A stretch of DNA of 64,000 nucleotides, taken from UBA1858 sp045105615 (lineage in GTDB: Bacteria; Pseudomonadota; Gammaproteobacteria; UBA4575). The stretch covers positions 1-64,000 of the forward strand of contig JBGCDS010000010.1 in NCBI GenBank assembly GCA_045105615.1. The letters run 5' to 3'. Shown here piece after piece: positions 1 through 8,644 of this stretch. The notes under the pieces are model-generated. The model searched no databases. It had not been told where the DNA came from and worked only from the letters and a program-made list of their open reading frames with translations. Both the position numbers and the translations under genes were made by a program. Position 1 is the first letter of the stretch, and each line of letters starts with the position of its first letter.

Positions 1-41
1 CTAACACTCTAGCATTCTCCATTATCTGCTTTATTTATAAG

Positions 42-59
42 CAAAAACTGTAGTTTTTG
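42..59. other. 18-bp palindrome upstream of mepM
   Basis: Two perfect 8-bp inverted arms (CAAAAACT and AGTTTTTG) separated by two bases. The spacer is too short for a good RNA hairpin, so an operator or a chance AT-rich palindrome is more likely than a terminator. The gene left of the window cannot be seen; in related genomes it is usually a divergent tyrS. Confidence 0.3.
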
Positions 60-158
60 TTCGTTCAGTAGGTTATCTTCCTCGTCTGCACACCTAATCA
101 ATTGACGGTCTACTGGGTGCCGGCTATTTTTAAGTAAAAAATCACTGGGAAGAGTTCT

Positions 159-1625
159 GTGCAATATCGATCACAATTGGGCGTAGATTATAAGCAATCT
201 TCACCTCAAAAATCGCAAAAACAACACCACTACATTCTAGGCGGAGTTATTGCTGTGGTTGTGCTCTCTATTATGGGTGTTGTCATAGCCAATGTTAGCA
301 CTCCACAAGATAAAGCTATGGTTGCCGAAATTCAGCACCAATCCGATACAGCTCAAGTTGACACTATTGAACTAGCGCTTACAAGCAAAGACGGCAATCC
401 AAGTGATATTAAATATGCAGCTCCTGCTGTCAGTGTAGCGGCCAAAAATATAGAAAAATCTGCACAACAGAATAAACCTCTCATTACAGAATTACCGAAG
501 CAGCAAAAATCTGTTGCTCCCACCGCCACCAAGACCGAAATAGTAACCATCAAACAAGGCGATACTTTATCCACTCTCTTTAGTAAACGCGGACTAAATA
601 CCGAATTACATAAAATCATGCTACTTGGAGATCAGGTCAGAGAATTAAAATCGGTTCACCCAAACCAGAAACTTCACTTTCACATTAAGGATGAAAATCT
701 TGTTGGAATTGAATTAGAAACCAGCGTTAATCGCCGCTTAAAAGTAATCAAGCAAGAACACGACTACAAAGTTGATGAAATAGTCCGAGACTTTGAAACG
801 CGTACTCAGGTCGCTTCTTCAACAATCAAAAATTCTCTATTCCTTGCGGGCCAACAAGCTGGGTTATCTGACTCACTCATTATGCAATTAGCCAATGTGT
901 TTGGCTGGGATATTGATTTTGCTTTAGACATTCGCTCAGGTGATCAATTTAGCGTGATCTATGAAGAAAAATATCTAGACGGCGAAAAAATTAAAGACGG
1001 AGCAATTATCGCTGCAGAATTTGTTAATGCCGGCGAGAGTTATCAAGCAGTGCGCTATACAGATAGCAAAGGCAATACAGATTACTACTCACCAAATGGT
1101 CGCAGTATGCGTAAACCATTTTTACGTACCCCAGTTGATTTTGCTCGCATAAGCTCAGGCTTCAATTTAAAACGTAAACACCCTGTACTAAACAGAATTC
1201 GCGCGCATAAAGGCGTTGACTATGCCGCTTCAACGGGCACACCTATCAAAGCTTCTGGTGATGGCAAAATTATCCATCACGGCACTAAAGGTGGTTACGG
1301 ACGAACTATCATTGTTAAACACGGCAGCAGCTACAGCACTTTATATGCACATATGCATAAATACGCAAAAAACACTCAGGTAGGGAAGCGCGTAAAACAA
1401 GGACAAATTATTGGTTATGTTGGCAAAAGTGGTCTAGCGACTGGTCCTCATTTACATTATGAATTCCGAGTGAATGGTGTTCACCGAAACCCGTTAACCG
1501 TAAAATTACCGGATGCTAGCCCATTACCTAAAAGTGAAATGGCTAGATTCAAATCTACCACCGCAGAACAATTTGCTAATTTAGACTTATACTCCTCAAC
1601 TGTTCTTGCGCAGAATCAGAACTAG
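159..1625 (+). CDS. mepM: M23 family murein DD-endopeptidase, MepM-like
   Basis: Predicted periplasmic endopeptidase that cuts peptidoglycan cross-links to allow wall growth. A membrane anchor lies at about residues 25-48, a LysM-like/OapA-type glycan-binding segment at about 128-175, and the M23 (LytM) zinc peptidase domain at about 345-445. Zinc-site motifs are visible as HKGVDYA (H, D) and GPHLHYEF (HxH). Length 488 residues fits the MepM/YebA family. The start is GTG, chosen because a GGGAAGAG ribosome binding site lies five bases before it (147-154) and no better ATG is in frame. It is followed 11 bases later by anmK, the common gammaproteobacterial pairing of two murein-turnover genes. 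Confidence 0.9.
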   Translation: MQYRSQLGVDYKQSSPQKSQKQHHYILGGVIAVVVLSIMGVVIANVSTPQDKAMVAEIQHQSDTAQVDTIELALTSKDGNPSDIKYAAPAVSVAAKNIEKSAQQNKPLITELPKQQKSVAPTATKTEIVTIKQGDTLSTLFSKRGLNTELHKIMLLGDQVRELKSVHPNQKLHFHIKDENLVGIELETSVNRRLKVIKQEHDYKVDEIVRDFETRTQVASSTIKNSLFLAGQQAGLSDSLIMQLANVFGWDIDFALDIRSGDQFSVIYEEKYLDGEKIKDGAIIAAEFVNAGESYQAVRYTDSKGNTDYYSPNGRSMRKPFLRTPVDFARISSGFNLKRKHPVLNRIRAHKGVDYAASTGTPIKASGDGKIIHHGTKGGYGRTIIVKHGSSYSTLYAHMHKYAKNTQVGKRVKQGQIIGYVGKSGLATGPHLHYEFRVNGVHRNPLTVKLPDASPLPKSEMARFKSTTAEQFANLDLYSSTVLAQNQN

Positions 1626-1636
1626 CGAAAACAAGA

Positions 1637-2743
1637 TTGAACAAGGCATACATTGGTTTAATCTCAGGCACTAGCGCTGATGCCATTGATGCAGTTGCTG
1701 TCACCATCGACGATCAAAACAACATCTTTGAACTTGCCTCGCTGGCCTATCCCTTAGACTCATCACTTCGAGAAGAAATATTTTCTATCCAGACTGAATC
1801 CGCTTCACTAAAACAGTTCGGTGTATTAGATACACGACTTGGCGAAGCATTTGCGAGTGCAGCAAACACGTTAATAGAAACCAATAAGCTGGATGCAAAC
1901 AGCATACAAGCCATTGGTAGTCATGGCCAAACAATTAAACACGATCCAGACTGTGCCCAGCCATACACGATTCAAATTGGCAATCCGAGTATTATCGCAG
2001 AGCGAACCAACATAACCACAGTGGCTGATTTTCGCCGCCGCGACATTGCCGCCGGTGGACAGGGTGCTCCGTTAGTGCTCGCCTTTCACCAGGCCTGGTT
2101 AGGTAAACATGAAAATTCTGTTGTGCTCAACATGGGTGGCATTGCAAATATCACTGTGTTAGCCAGTCAGAACACCGAACCGCGCCTAGGCTTCGACACT
2201 GGTCCAGCCAACACTCTATTAGATGCATGGACACGTAAACATTTAAACAAAGCGTTTGATGAAAAAGGCCAATGGGCAAAAGCAGGAAAGATTAGCCAAC
2301 AGCTACTAGACAGCCTACTCAAACATCCTTACTTTCGAAAACTACCCCCCAAATCAGCTGACATCAGCCAATTCAATTTATCCTGGTTAGAAAATTTTTT
2401 GCGCTTATTTCCTGATATAGAACCTAAAGATGTCGCAGCAACTTTAACTGAACTGACTATCATCAGCATTAAACATGCTTTAACTGCATGGGCAACAGGA
2501 ACCGTACAAGTAATAGCTTGTGGTGGCGGCTGCAGAAATGAATATCTAATGGAGGAACTAGCAAAGCGCATTTACCCAATACGTTTAACCAACACCACCG
2601 AATATGGCATTAATGCAGACTGGGTGGAAGCAACAGCATTTGCTTGGCTAGCTAAGCAAACACTATTAAAAAAACCAGGAAATGCACATCACTCTACTGG
2701 TGCAAAGCATCCGTGTATTTTAGGCGGGGTCTATTACAAATAA
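1637..2743 (+). CDS. anmK: anhydro-N-acetylmuramic acid kinase
   Basis: Phosphorylates and opens 1,6-anhydro-MurNAc to MurNAc-6-phosphate during cytoplasmic peptidoglycan recycling. The N-terminal GLISGTSADAIDA corresponds to the family's SGTSxDGxD nucleotide loop, and NMGGIANIT, GFDTGPAN and CGGGCRN are the other ASKHA-type kinase motifs. 368 residues is normal length. The start is TTG: the upstream ribosome binding site is weak (AAACAAGA), but the family N-terminus begins exactly here and the gap to mepM is only 11 bases, so translational coupling is likely. The stop codon overlaps the left arm of a bidirectional terminator. Confidence 0.93.
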   Translation: MNKAYIGLISGTSADAIDAVAVTIDDQNNIFELASLAYPLDSSLREEIFSIQTESASLKQFGVLDTRLGEAFASAANTLIETNKLDANSIQAIGSHGQTIKHDPDCAQPYTIQIGNPSIIAERTNITTVADFRRRDIAAGGQGAPLVLAFHQAWLGKHENSVVLNMGGIANITVLASQNTEPRLGFDTGPANTLLDAWTRKHLNKAFDEKGQWAKAGKISQQLLDSLLKHPYFRKLPPKSADISQFNLSWLENFLRLFPDIEPKDVAATLTELTIISIKHALTAWATGTVQVIACGGGCRNEYLMEELAKRIYPIRLTNTTEYGINADWVEATAFAWLAKQTLLKKPGNAHHSTGAKHPCILGGVYYK

Positions 2744-2769
2744 AAAAGCCCGCTTACGCGGGCTTTTTT
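2742..2769. terminator. bidirectional rho-independent terminator between anmK and erpA
   Basis: Perfect GCCCGC (2748-2753) / GCGGGC (2758-2763) stem with a TTAC loop, flanked by six A on the left and six T on the right. It therefore serves the convergent anmK (+) and erpA (-) transcripts. Confidence 0.92.
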
Positions 2770-2789
2770 ATTTTATTCATTATTAAAAA

Positions 2790-3155
2790 TTAGGTTGAAA
2801 AAGAAGACCCACAGCCACAGGTAGTTTTTGCATTCGGGTTACGTATAACAAATTGCGCGCCCTCCAAACCTTCAGAATAATCAATTTCTGCACCAACAAG
2901 ATACTGGTAACTCATTGGGTCAATCAACAAGACAACTCCGCCATTTTCTACCGAAGTATCACCATCTTGTAACTCTTCATCAAAGGTAAAACCATACTGA
3001 AAGCCTGAGCAACCTCCACCAGATACGAAAACTCGTAACTTAAGGTTTTCATTTTTTTCTTCTTCAATAAGTTGCTTCACCTTGCCAGCAGCGGCATCGG
3101 TAAATACCAATGGGACTGGCATCCCTGAATCAGCGACAGTTTGATTAGACGCCAT
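2790..3155 (-). CDS. erpA: A-type iron-sulfur carrier ErpA
   Basis: Carries Fe-S clusters from the ISC scaffold to apo-enzymes, notably isoprenoid synthesis enzymes. The three A-type cysteines are present: Cys49 in GGGCSGFQY, and Cys113/Cys115 in the terminal TCGCGSSF. I use the ATG at 3155 (121 residues, MASNQT...) rather than an in-frame ATG 24 bases upstream, because GGAGAAG lies five bases before it. It stands alone, with its own promoter and an IscR-type site 45 bases upstream, and is convergent with anmK. A second A-type protein, IscA, is encoded at 55284-55607. Confidence 0.95.
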   Translation of the reverse strand: MASNQTVADSGMPVPLVFTDAAAGKVKQLIEEEKNENLKLRVFVSGGGCSGFQYGFTFDEELQDGDTSVENGGVVLLIDPMSYQYLVGAEIDYSEGLEGAQFVIRNPNAKTTCGCGSSFST

Positions 3156-3191
3156 GTGAACTTCTCCGTTTATATTCAATAACTCAGCAAA

Positions 3192-3224
3192 AGATTACAG
3201 AACCCGACTATTTTGGTCAACTAC
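3192..3224 (-). promoter_or_regulatory. erpA promoter with overlapping IscR type 1 site
   Basis: On the minus strand, TTGACC (3215-3220) and TAATCT (3192-3197) form a sigma70-like promoter with a 17-base spacer. A 25-bp sequence at 3200-3224 matches the E. coli IscR type 1 consensus (ATASYYGACTRWWWYAGTCRRSTAT) at 21 of 25 positions and covers the -35 box. Occupancy would block RNA polymerase, so repression by [2Fe-2S]-IscR is the inferred mode. Confidence 0.75.
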
Positions 3225-3254
3225 TCTAATCGGGGGGCGACTACTCCCATCGGG
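3220..3254. repeat. two direct 15-bp repeats, 20-bp period
   Basis: ACTACTCTAATCGGG at 3220-3234 and ACTACTCCCATCGGG at 3240-3254 agree at 13 of 15 positions and are exactly 20 bp apart, about two helical turns. They lie between the bactofilin stop and the erpA promoter, and the first touches the IscR site. Confidence 0.5.
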
Positions 3255-3259
3255 ATAGT

Positions 3260-3724
3260 TTAGCTATTGCCAGCAGTGAGATTCACCTCATCACTAGGTG
3301 CATTATTTGCGTTTGATTTACTCTTATCACCTTCCTGTGACAGCTTTTCTTTGATCTTTCCTGCCTGCACAGACTGATGAATCAAACTACCATTAACCTC
3401 AGCACCCACTTCCATTTCTAGAAGTTTGTAATATACATTTCCTTTGACTTTAGCATGTTGAGCCATCTCTAATGTCACAGTCGAATATACGTCACCTTCA
3501 ATTGTGCCATTTAAGATTACCACCGGCCCTTTAACATCACCTTCAACGCGACCTTTTTCACTAACAATTAACACGGTCTTTTCATTGCTCTCAGCAATTA
3601 AGTCACCCTGCACTTTACCTTCTATATGCAATCCACCTCGATAGTGAATATCACCCTTAACGACTGTGTTCTTTCCTATTAATGTATCAATTTGTGCTGC
3701 TTTTATTTTCTTTTTACCGAACAT
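3260..3724 (-). CDS. bactofilin (polymer-forming cytoskeletal protein)
   Basis: Bactofilins form beta-helical, nucleotide-free filaments that position envelope enzymes. Here 154 residues from MFGKKKIK contain the repetitive glycine/valine pattern of the family (KGDIHYRGGLHIEGKVQGDL and IEGDVYSTVTL) at about 20-115, followed by a polar, probably disordered tail. I chose the ATG at 3724: a GGGAGT ribosome binding site precedes it, and a longer frame to 3853 would overlap the upstream gene by more than 120 bases. It starts two bases after that gene's stop, so the two are almost certainly one operon. The pairing with an M23 peptidase nearby is common for bactofilins, but direct interaction is inference. 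Confidence 0.88.
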   Translation of the reverse strand: MFGKKKIKAAQIDTLIGKNTVVKGDIHYRGGLHIEGKVQGDLIAESNEKTVLIVSEKGRVEGDVKGPVVILNGTIEGDVYSTVTLEMAQHAKVKGNVYYKLLEMEVGAEVNGSLIHQSVQAGKIKEKLSQEGDKSKSNANNAPSDEVNLTAGNS

Positions 3725-3725
3725 G

Positions 3726-4478
3726 TTAACTCCCGCTAATGAGCTCATTCCAAGAATAAGATATTTGAATGGGTTGCTTTGACTTTGAATCTGGTTCCAC
3801 TTCAACCAATATTTTCTTTGGCTCAAAGTTATCAGGCAACTCGAAGGCGCCATTCAGCCTTTGAAAATATTTAAATGAATATTTAATATCATCGCCAGTC
3901 GCGGCTTCGATATCAGATATTTCAATTCTATGCATTTCACCATCTTGCTTACCATCAATGGTGACATTAACCTTTCCTTTTGCGACCTTCTTGCTACGAC
4001 TAGATTGAGTCAAAAGAAAATCATAATAATATTCACTCTTTCCAGCAGAACGCAGACTAAAGTCACGCACTTCTACACCTACTTTAGCTTTTTCTGGCGC
4101 TAACAAACTACGATAAAAAACCAACTCTTCAGTCAGCTTAAGTATCTGCATTTCCTTTTCTCGTAAGGTTTGTTTAGTTTGCTCTGCCGCTTTTAATTCC
4201 ACCTGAGTTGATCGAGTTAAACTAGCCACTTCTCTTCGGAGTGTCTTTAAATCTTTATTTGCTTTACCAAGATCAACACGCAATTCAGCAACGCTTTTTT
4301 CGTTATCTTTAAATGGCAAATCAATACCGTGAGCACCGACCTCATAAAAAGCCCAGGCAACAGCTACCGCAGCCAAGATTGAAACCAGGATTTGAATCCT
4401 CTTCAAGCCCGGGTGATACGCGCTCATAGAGATTTTCTCTAATTGCGGAACTTCAACTTTGACTCTAGATTTCTTCAT
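3726..4478 (-). CDS. DUF6776-type membrane coiled-coil protein
   Basis: 250 residues. One membrane segment at about 27-46 (ILVSILAAVAVAWAFYEVG), then a coiled coil at about 58-120 rich in Lys, Glu and Leu heptads, then a beta-rich C-terminal domain presumably in the periplasm. No catalytic motif is visible. It is the usual neighbour upstream of bactofilin in gammaproteobacteria and is called DUF6776 on the basis of this architecture and context. A role linking the bactofilin polymer to the inner membrane is an inference. It is 17 bases downstream of argC and may be read from the argC promoter. Confidence 0.7.
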   Translation of the reverse strand: MKKSRVKVEVPQLEKISMSAYHPGLKRIQILVSILAAVAVAWAFYEVGAHGIDLPFKDNEKSVAELRVDLGKANKDLKTLRREVASLTRSTQVELKAAEQTKQTLREKEMQILKLTEELVFYRSLLAPEKAKVGVEVRDFSLRSAGKSEYYYDFLLTQSSRSKKVAKGKVNVTIDGKQDGEMHRIEISDIEAATGDDIKYSFKYFQRLNGAFELPDNFEPKKILVEVEPDSKSKQPIQISYSWNELISGS

Positions 4479-4495
4479 AGCACTTTATTCAATGA

Positions 4496-5527
4496 CTAAG
4501 GTAGCAACCCAATCGCCTCAATACCCAGAGATTCTGGCAAGTCATACATAATATTCATATTCTGAATTGCTTGTCCGGCAGCCCCTTTAACCAGATTATC
4601 AATGACAGACAAAATAACTATCTGTTCTTTTGATACTCGGTTCACCGAAATAACACAGTGATTAGTCGCACGAACTGCACGCGTTTCTGGATGCATACCT
4701 GCGTCTAATATGGTGACAAATGCTTCATCAGCATAACGCTCTCGATATAACTCGGTTAAGTCGTCCACGTCATTATTAGCAAAGGCATACAGTGTTGCAT
4801 GAATGCCTCGATTGATAGGCAACAAATGAGGAACAAAGGTTAATTGCGCTTGCTCAGCGGGTAATACACCACTGAGAATGGCACTAATCTCAGGAAGATG
4901 GCGATGCCCACTTATGCCATAGGCTTTAAAATTCTCACTGACTTCCGAATGCAAAGCACCCACACTAGCACCACGGCCTGCACCACTGACACCAGATTTG
5001 GTATCCGCAATGAGGCGCTTAGGATCAACCAATTGATTTTCCAACAACGGTAAGAAACCTAGTATTACCGAAGTGGGATAGCAACCAGGATTAGCAATCA
5101 AACGCGCCTGTTTAATATCTTCTCTATTTAATTCCGGTAAACCATATACGGCTTCTGCAACTAAATCAGGACAAGCATGTGCTTCTCCATACCACTGCTG
5201 CCAGGTATCAATATCTTTAATACGAAAATCTGCAGCAAGGTCAATCACACGCTTACCAGCTTCTAATAATTGAGCTGCCATTTTCATCGCCGTGCCATTA
5301 GGCGTGGCAAAGAAAACTAATTCGCACTCTGAAAGTACTTCAAGAGAAGGTTGTTGAAATTTCAAATCCGATAGCGCAAAAAAACTAGGCACCAGCTCCG
5401 ACAGAGACCTACCCTCTTCACTACGCGAGGTAATAGCGGTAATTTCCACTTGAGGATGTGCATGCAGCAATCGAATCAATTCAATACCGGTATATCCGGT
5501 ACCACCAACAATGCCTACTTTAATCAT
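4496..5527 (-). CDS. argC: N-acetyl-gamma-glutamyl-phosphate reductase
   Basis: NADPH-dependent third step of arginine biosynthesis, reducing N-acetylglutamyl phosphate to the semialdehyde. The dinucleotide loop GGTGYTGIELIRLL is at the N-terminus and the catalytic cysteine is in NPGCYPTS (about residue 148). GHRHLPEI carries the conserved catalytic-region histidine. 343 residues matches the standard ArgC form. Other arginine genes are not nearby. It precedes the DUF6776/bactofilin pair on the same strand. Confidence 0.96.
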   Translation of the reverse strand: MIKVGIVGGTGYTGIELIRLLHAHPQVEITAITSRSEEGRSLSELVPSFFALSDLKFQQPSLEVLSECELVFFATPNGTAMKMAAQLLEAGKRVIDLAADFRIKDIDTWQQWYGEAHACPDLVAEAVYGLPELNREDIKQARLIANPGCYPTSVILGFLPLLENQLVDPKRLIADTKSGVSGAGRGASVGALHSEVSENFKAYGISGHRHLPEISAILSGVLPAEQAQLTFVPHLLPINRGIHATLYAFANNDVDDLTELYRERYADEAFVTILDAGMHPETRAVRATNHCVISVNRVSKEQIVILSVIDNLVKGAAGQAIQNMNIMYDLPESLGIEAIGLLP

Positions 5528-5575
5528 TTTCCTAAGTCCTAATTATGTTCATATGCCTGTTGCTTAACTTTTAAA

Positions 5576-5604
5576 TTCGCATACCTTTCTAGCGTGGCAT
5601 AATA
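5576..5604 (+). promoter_or_regulatory. possible promoter for the ClC gene giving a leaderless or near-leaderless mRNA
   Basis: TTCGCA (5576-5581) and CATAAT (5599-5604) are 17 bases apart. A start site seven bases after CATAAT would fall on or next to the ATG at 5610, and there is no Shine-Dalgarno sequence before that ATG. The matches are partial, so this is a weak prediction. Confidence 0.3.
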
Positions 5605-5609
5605 CACGC

Positions 5610-7361
5610 ATGAAGCCGAAGCTGCCGCTAAGCCACAGAATTACAGATAGTTTAGACGAATTTCGTCTACAAACTGCTAAACCAGACGCCCTAATACAAA
5701 CATCACTATTAGGATTGCTGGTTGGTTTATTAGTGGGCTGTATTCTCGTTGCTTTTATTTTGATCATTGATCATTCACTTAGCTTCTGGCTACCCAGCAA
5801 TATTGCAGAAAATTTCGAAGACTTAACTCCAGCTTCTAGATTGATAGCACCGATTATTGGTGCAATGTTGCTAGCAATTGTATTCAAGCTACTTGCTAAA
5901 GACGATTCCGCCGTCGGTATCGTCGACGTACTAGAGCGACTTCGCTACCATCAAGGTTACCTAAGATTTCGCAGTTTTATCCTTCAGTTCATCGGCGCAA
6001 GTATTGCGCTCATTAGTGGACAATCTTTGGGGCGAGAAGGTCCCGCCATTCACTTAGGTGCCTATCTGGGCAGCGCGTCAGGGCAATTGTTTGGCTTGCC
6101 TAACAATGCCATACGAACACTAGTCGCCTGTGGTTCCGCAGCAGCAATTTCTGCTGCTTTTAATACACCGCTAGCAGGCGTTATCTTCGCTATGGAAATT
6201 ATTATGGTGGAATATACCTTTGCTAGCTTTATTCCCATCATTATTGCTGCCGTCGCCGCCACTGGTGTATCACGCAGTATTTTAGGCGATGAGCCAATAG
6301 TCGCATTCATCAACATTCCTTCTATTTCACTTGCTGAAGTTCCCTTTGTGATTTTAATCGGCTTATTGGTTGGATTTGCCTCAACGCTATTCACAACTCT
6401 AATTAGACATATCACTAAACTGACTCAAACAGTCAGTTTAAGTTTGCGTTTTATCATCGCAGGTTGTGCAACAGGAATAATCGCTCTGCAAGTTCCGCAA
6501 GTAATGGGACTAGGTTACGACACATTAAATGCTGCTGTCTTAGGCCAGATACCCATGACTCTATTATTCGTCATCATGATCACAAAATTGTTAGCCACTG
6601 CGATCTCTGTAGGCTGCGGCATGCCGGCAGGGCTCATCGGCCCAAGCTTAGTCATTGGTGCTGTTGGTGGCTCATTAATGGCTATTTTCTTACACCAAAC
6701 CATGGGCGTGCCCTTAGAAAATTCTAGTCTTTATGCACTCATCGGCATGAGTGCAATGATGGGGGCTTGCTTACAAGCACCACTAGCCGCATTAACGGCG
6801 GTATTTGAAATCACTGCCAACCATTCTGTGATTTGGCCTAGCATGTTAGCGATTGTCATCGCGCAATTAATCAGTCGACAACTATTTAAACAGCCGCCAG
6901 TGTTCGATTTACTACTACAGGTTCGTGGTTTAGATTTTCGTGAAGATCCCATCACTCAGTCCTTACAAAGAACTGGCATCGCAAGAGCAATGAGCCGAAG
7001 TTTTGGCCAGCTACCAAAAATCACCCACTTAAACCAAGCGCTTGAAGCACTCGAGAATGACCCGCAGTGGATTTGCATACAAGACGGACACACACCTATC
7101 TCTTTAATTAGAGGCATTGACTTAATTCAGTATCTAGAAAAAGAAGACAATGCTGTTGATGAAATTGATCTCATGCAGATTCCAGCCAAGAGAATGCAAA
7201 TTTCACAAATAGATTTACGCGCAACTCTTGCTAAAGCAAGAGAAATTTTCAACCAAGAAACATCTGAAGCCCTATGCGTAACGCATTGGAATAAAAATGC
7301 TCCACGCTACGTCTACGGCGTATTAACACGCGAACAATTTGAACAGTTATATATGAGGTAG
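5610..7361 (+). CDS. ClC-family chloride channel/antiporter with C-terminal CBS-like region
   Basis: 583-residue membrane protein with about ten hydrophobic segments to residue 440, then a degenerate CBS-pair-like cytoplasmic region. GREGPAIHLG carries the external gating glutamate of ClC proteins and GMPAGLIGPSL the GxxxP-type filter segment. Two differences from E. coli ClcA are visible: the GSGIP segment reads AVGIVDV, and the residue aligning with the internal proton glutamate (Glu203, in LAGILFIIEE) is Ile here (LAGVIFAMEI). Whether it is a coupled H+/Cl- exchanger is therefore uncertain. It is divergent from argC and followed four bases later by hemJ. Confidence 0.88.
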   Translation: MKPKLPLSHRITDSLDEFRLQTAKPDALIQTSLLGLLVGLLVGCILVAFILIIDHSLSFWLPSNIAENFEDLTPASRLIAPIIGAMLLAIVFKLLAKDDSAVGIVDVLERLRYHQGYLRFRSFILQFIGASIALISGQSLGREGPAIHLGAYLGSASGQLFGLPNNAIRTLVACGSAAAISAAFNTPLAGVIFAMEIIMVEYTFASFIPIIIAAVAATGVSRSILGDEPIVAFINIPSISLAEVPFVILIGLLVGFASTLFTTLIRHITKLTQTVSLSLRFIIAGCATGIIALQVPQVMGLGYDTLNAAVLGQIPMTLLFVIMITKLLATAISVGCGMPAGLIGPSLVIGAVGGSLMAIFLHQTMGVPLENSSLYALIGMSAMMGACLQAPLAALTAVFEITANHSVIWPSMLAIVIAQLISRQLFKQPPVFDLLLQVRGLDFREDPITQSLQRTGIARAMSRSFGQLPKITHLNQALEALENDPQWICIQDGHTPISLIRGIDLIQYLEKEDNAVDEIDLMQIPAKRMQISQIDLRATLAKAREIFNQETSEALCVTHWNKNAPRYVYGVLTREQFEQLYMR

Positions 7362-7365
7362 CGGC

Positions 7366-7788
7366 ATGCTATGGATTAAAGCTTTACACATTATGTTTAT
7401 GGTCACTTGGTTTGCAGGATTATTTTACCTGCCACGCCTATTTGTTTATCACGCTATGTCTACAGACGAAATCAGCAATGAACGTTTTAAAGTCATGGAA
7501 AGAAAATTATTCTTTGGCATTATGACACCGGGTGCAATTCTCACGATTATTTTCGGCCTATGGTTATTAATCCCATATTGGGATGCTTACATGACCGGAT
7601 ACTGGATGCACATCAAATTAGGATTAATTTGGTTGCTAGTTTTTTACCACATCTGGTGCGGATTTTTAGTCAGGGCTTTCAAACATGACAACAACACAAA
7701 ATCACACGTTTGGTTTCGATGGTTTAATGAAGCACCCGTGTTAGCACTTATTGCGATCATCATTCTAGTCGTCGTTAAACCGTTCTAA
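7366..7788 (+). CDS. hemJ: HemJ-like protoporphyrinogen IX oxidase (UPF0093/CopD-like membrane protein)
   Basis: 140 residues with four hydrophobic segments. The N-terminus MLWIKALHIMFMVTWFAGL has the conserved histidine and tryptophan of HemJ, and YWMHIKLG and YHIWCG follow further on. HemJ oxidises protoporphyrinogen IX in heme synthesis in bacteria without HemG or HemY. Its position next to argC and erpA matches Pseudomonas. The start has GAGG eight bases upstream. Its 3' end overlaps the convergent DUF1461 gene by 14 bases. Confidence 0.88.
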   Translation: MLWIKALHIMFMVTWFAGLFYLPRLFVYHAMSTDEISNERFKVMERKLFFGIMTPGAILTIIFGLWLLIPYWDAYMTGYWMHIKLGLIWLLVFYHIWCGFLVRAFKHDNNTKSHVWFRWFNEAPVLALIAIIILVVVKPF

Positions 7789-8509
7789 AACGACCAAACT
7801 TACGCACGATCATTAGATGCACTACCCAGATAAATATACCCAACATCAATAACTGCAAACTAATTGGCGCAAACAGATCAGGCGCTTTCATCAACGTACT
7901 CATCAGCGATTCTTCGTAGTAAAAAAACCATTGATGGTTATCGGGAAACACTACGGTATGTAACCAATAGAAAAACTTCTTCGCGCCCAACGCGACGATG
8001 AGAACCACGATCACAGCAACAGCACTTAGTATACTGACAAGTAGCTTTTTAGTCGAAGGCATCGCCGTGCGAAAAATGATAATCGCCGCCAACACAATCA
8101 AACAGAATATAAACGTCGCCAAACAAAACCAACCAAGTATATCGACCAATGCAGCAACATCTTTTAAGTGAACAATTTCACTCTCGGTCAACAACAGTCC
8201 TAGCTCTTTACCAGAGATACTATAAAACTTAATCGCTTCTAAGCCATTCCCATTGTTTTGTATAGACGTGACAATTTCTGCAAACAATCGTTGATGTTCA
8301 TTGCTATCCGTCGCAATAAACTCCCGTTTATATAGATGCTTTGGCATTGTCTGCTCAATCGTTTGATCAATATCTAATGCCGAGTACCAAAGCGGGTATA
8401 AAAAATTCACCTGTGCGGATAATTGCCATGCCAACCAGAAACTGATCAGTAAAGATCCGAGTGAATAAAATATCCAAAGCGTATAGGTTTTGATCATCTT
8501 AACACTCAC
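7775..8509 (-). CDS. DUF1461-type integral membrane protein
   Basis: 244 residues with four membrane segments at about 8-28, 120-145, 152-170 and 212-232. The LLLTESEIVHLKDVAALVD segment and the HTVVFPDNHQWFFYYEESL segment, with aromatic and His residues outside the membrane, are the signature of the DUF1461 family (TIGR01906-like). Function is not established. It overlaps the 3' end of hemJ tail to tail and has no operon partner. Confidence 0.75.
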   Translation of the reverse strand: MSVKMIKTYTLWIFYSLGSLLISFWLAWQLSAQVNFLYPLWYSALDIDQTIEQTMPKHLYKREFIATDSNEHQRLFAEIVTSIQNNGNGLEAIKFYSISGKELGLLLTESEIVHLKDVAALVDILGWFCLATFIFCLIVLAAIIIFRTAMPSTKKLLVSILSAVAVIVVLIVALGAKKFFYWLHTVVFPDNHQWFFYYEESLMSTLMKAPDLFAPISLQLLMLGIFIWVVHLMIVRKFGRFRTV

Positions 8510-8610
8510 GAATGATTACCTAAACTACTGAAAAATCGATTCAATCTCATAGGAACAGGACTTTACTCGCATTTCAAGCAATCTGCGATGTATCCCATTG
8601 TGGATGGTAT

Positions 8611-8625
8611 TGACAATCATTCTCA
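8611..8625. promoter_or_regulatory. Fur-like box upstream of bfd
   Basis: TGACAATCATTCTCA matches the 7-1-7 Fur motif TGATAATnATTATCA at 12 of 14 informative positions. It begins 34 bases before the bfd ATG and overlaps a TTGACA (8610-8615) -35-like hexamer. bfd is a classic Fur-repressed gene. Confidence 0.75.
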
Positions 8626-8644
8626 TTTGCATTACCTTTACAGC

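Noticed and set aside
2329..2571. Open frame antisense to anmK, and similar long frames inside hemL, smc, tex, secD, hscA and the ClC gene
   Set aside because: They lie fully inside well-supported genes, have no ribosome binding site or family pattern, and are explained by the codon use of the real gene.
3725..3853. N-terminal extension of the bactofilin to 3853
   Set aside because: It would overlap the upstream membrane protein by more than 120 bases and adds residues unlike bactofilins; the ATG at 3724 has a good ribosome binding site.
8588..8644. N-terminal extension of Bfd
   Set aside because: It would place the Fur-like box inside the coding region, and known Bfd proteins begin at the MxVCxC segment.
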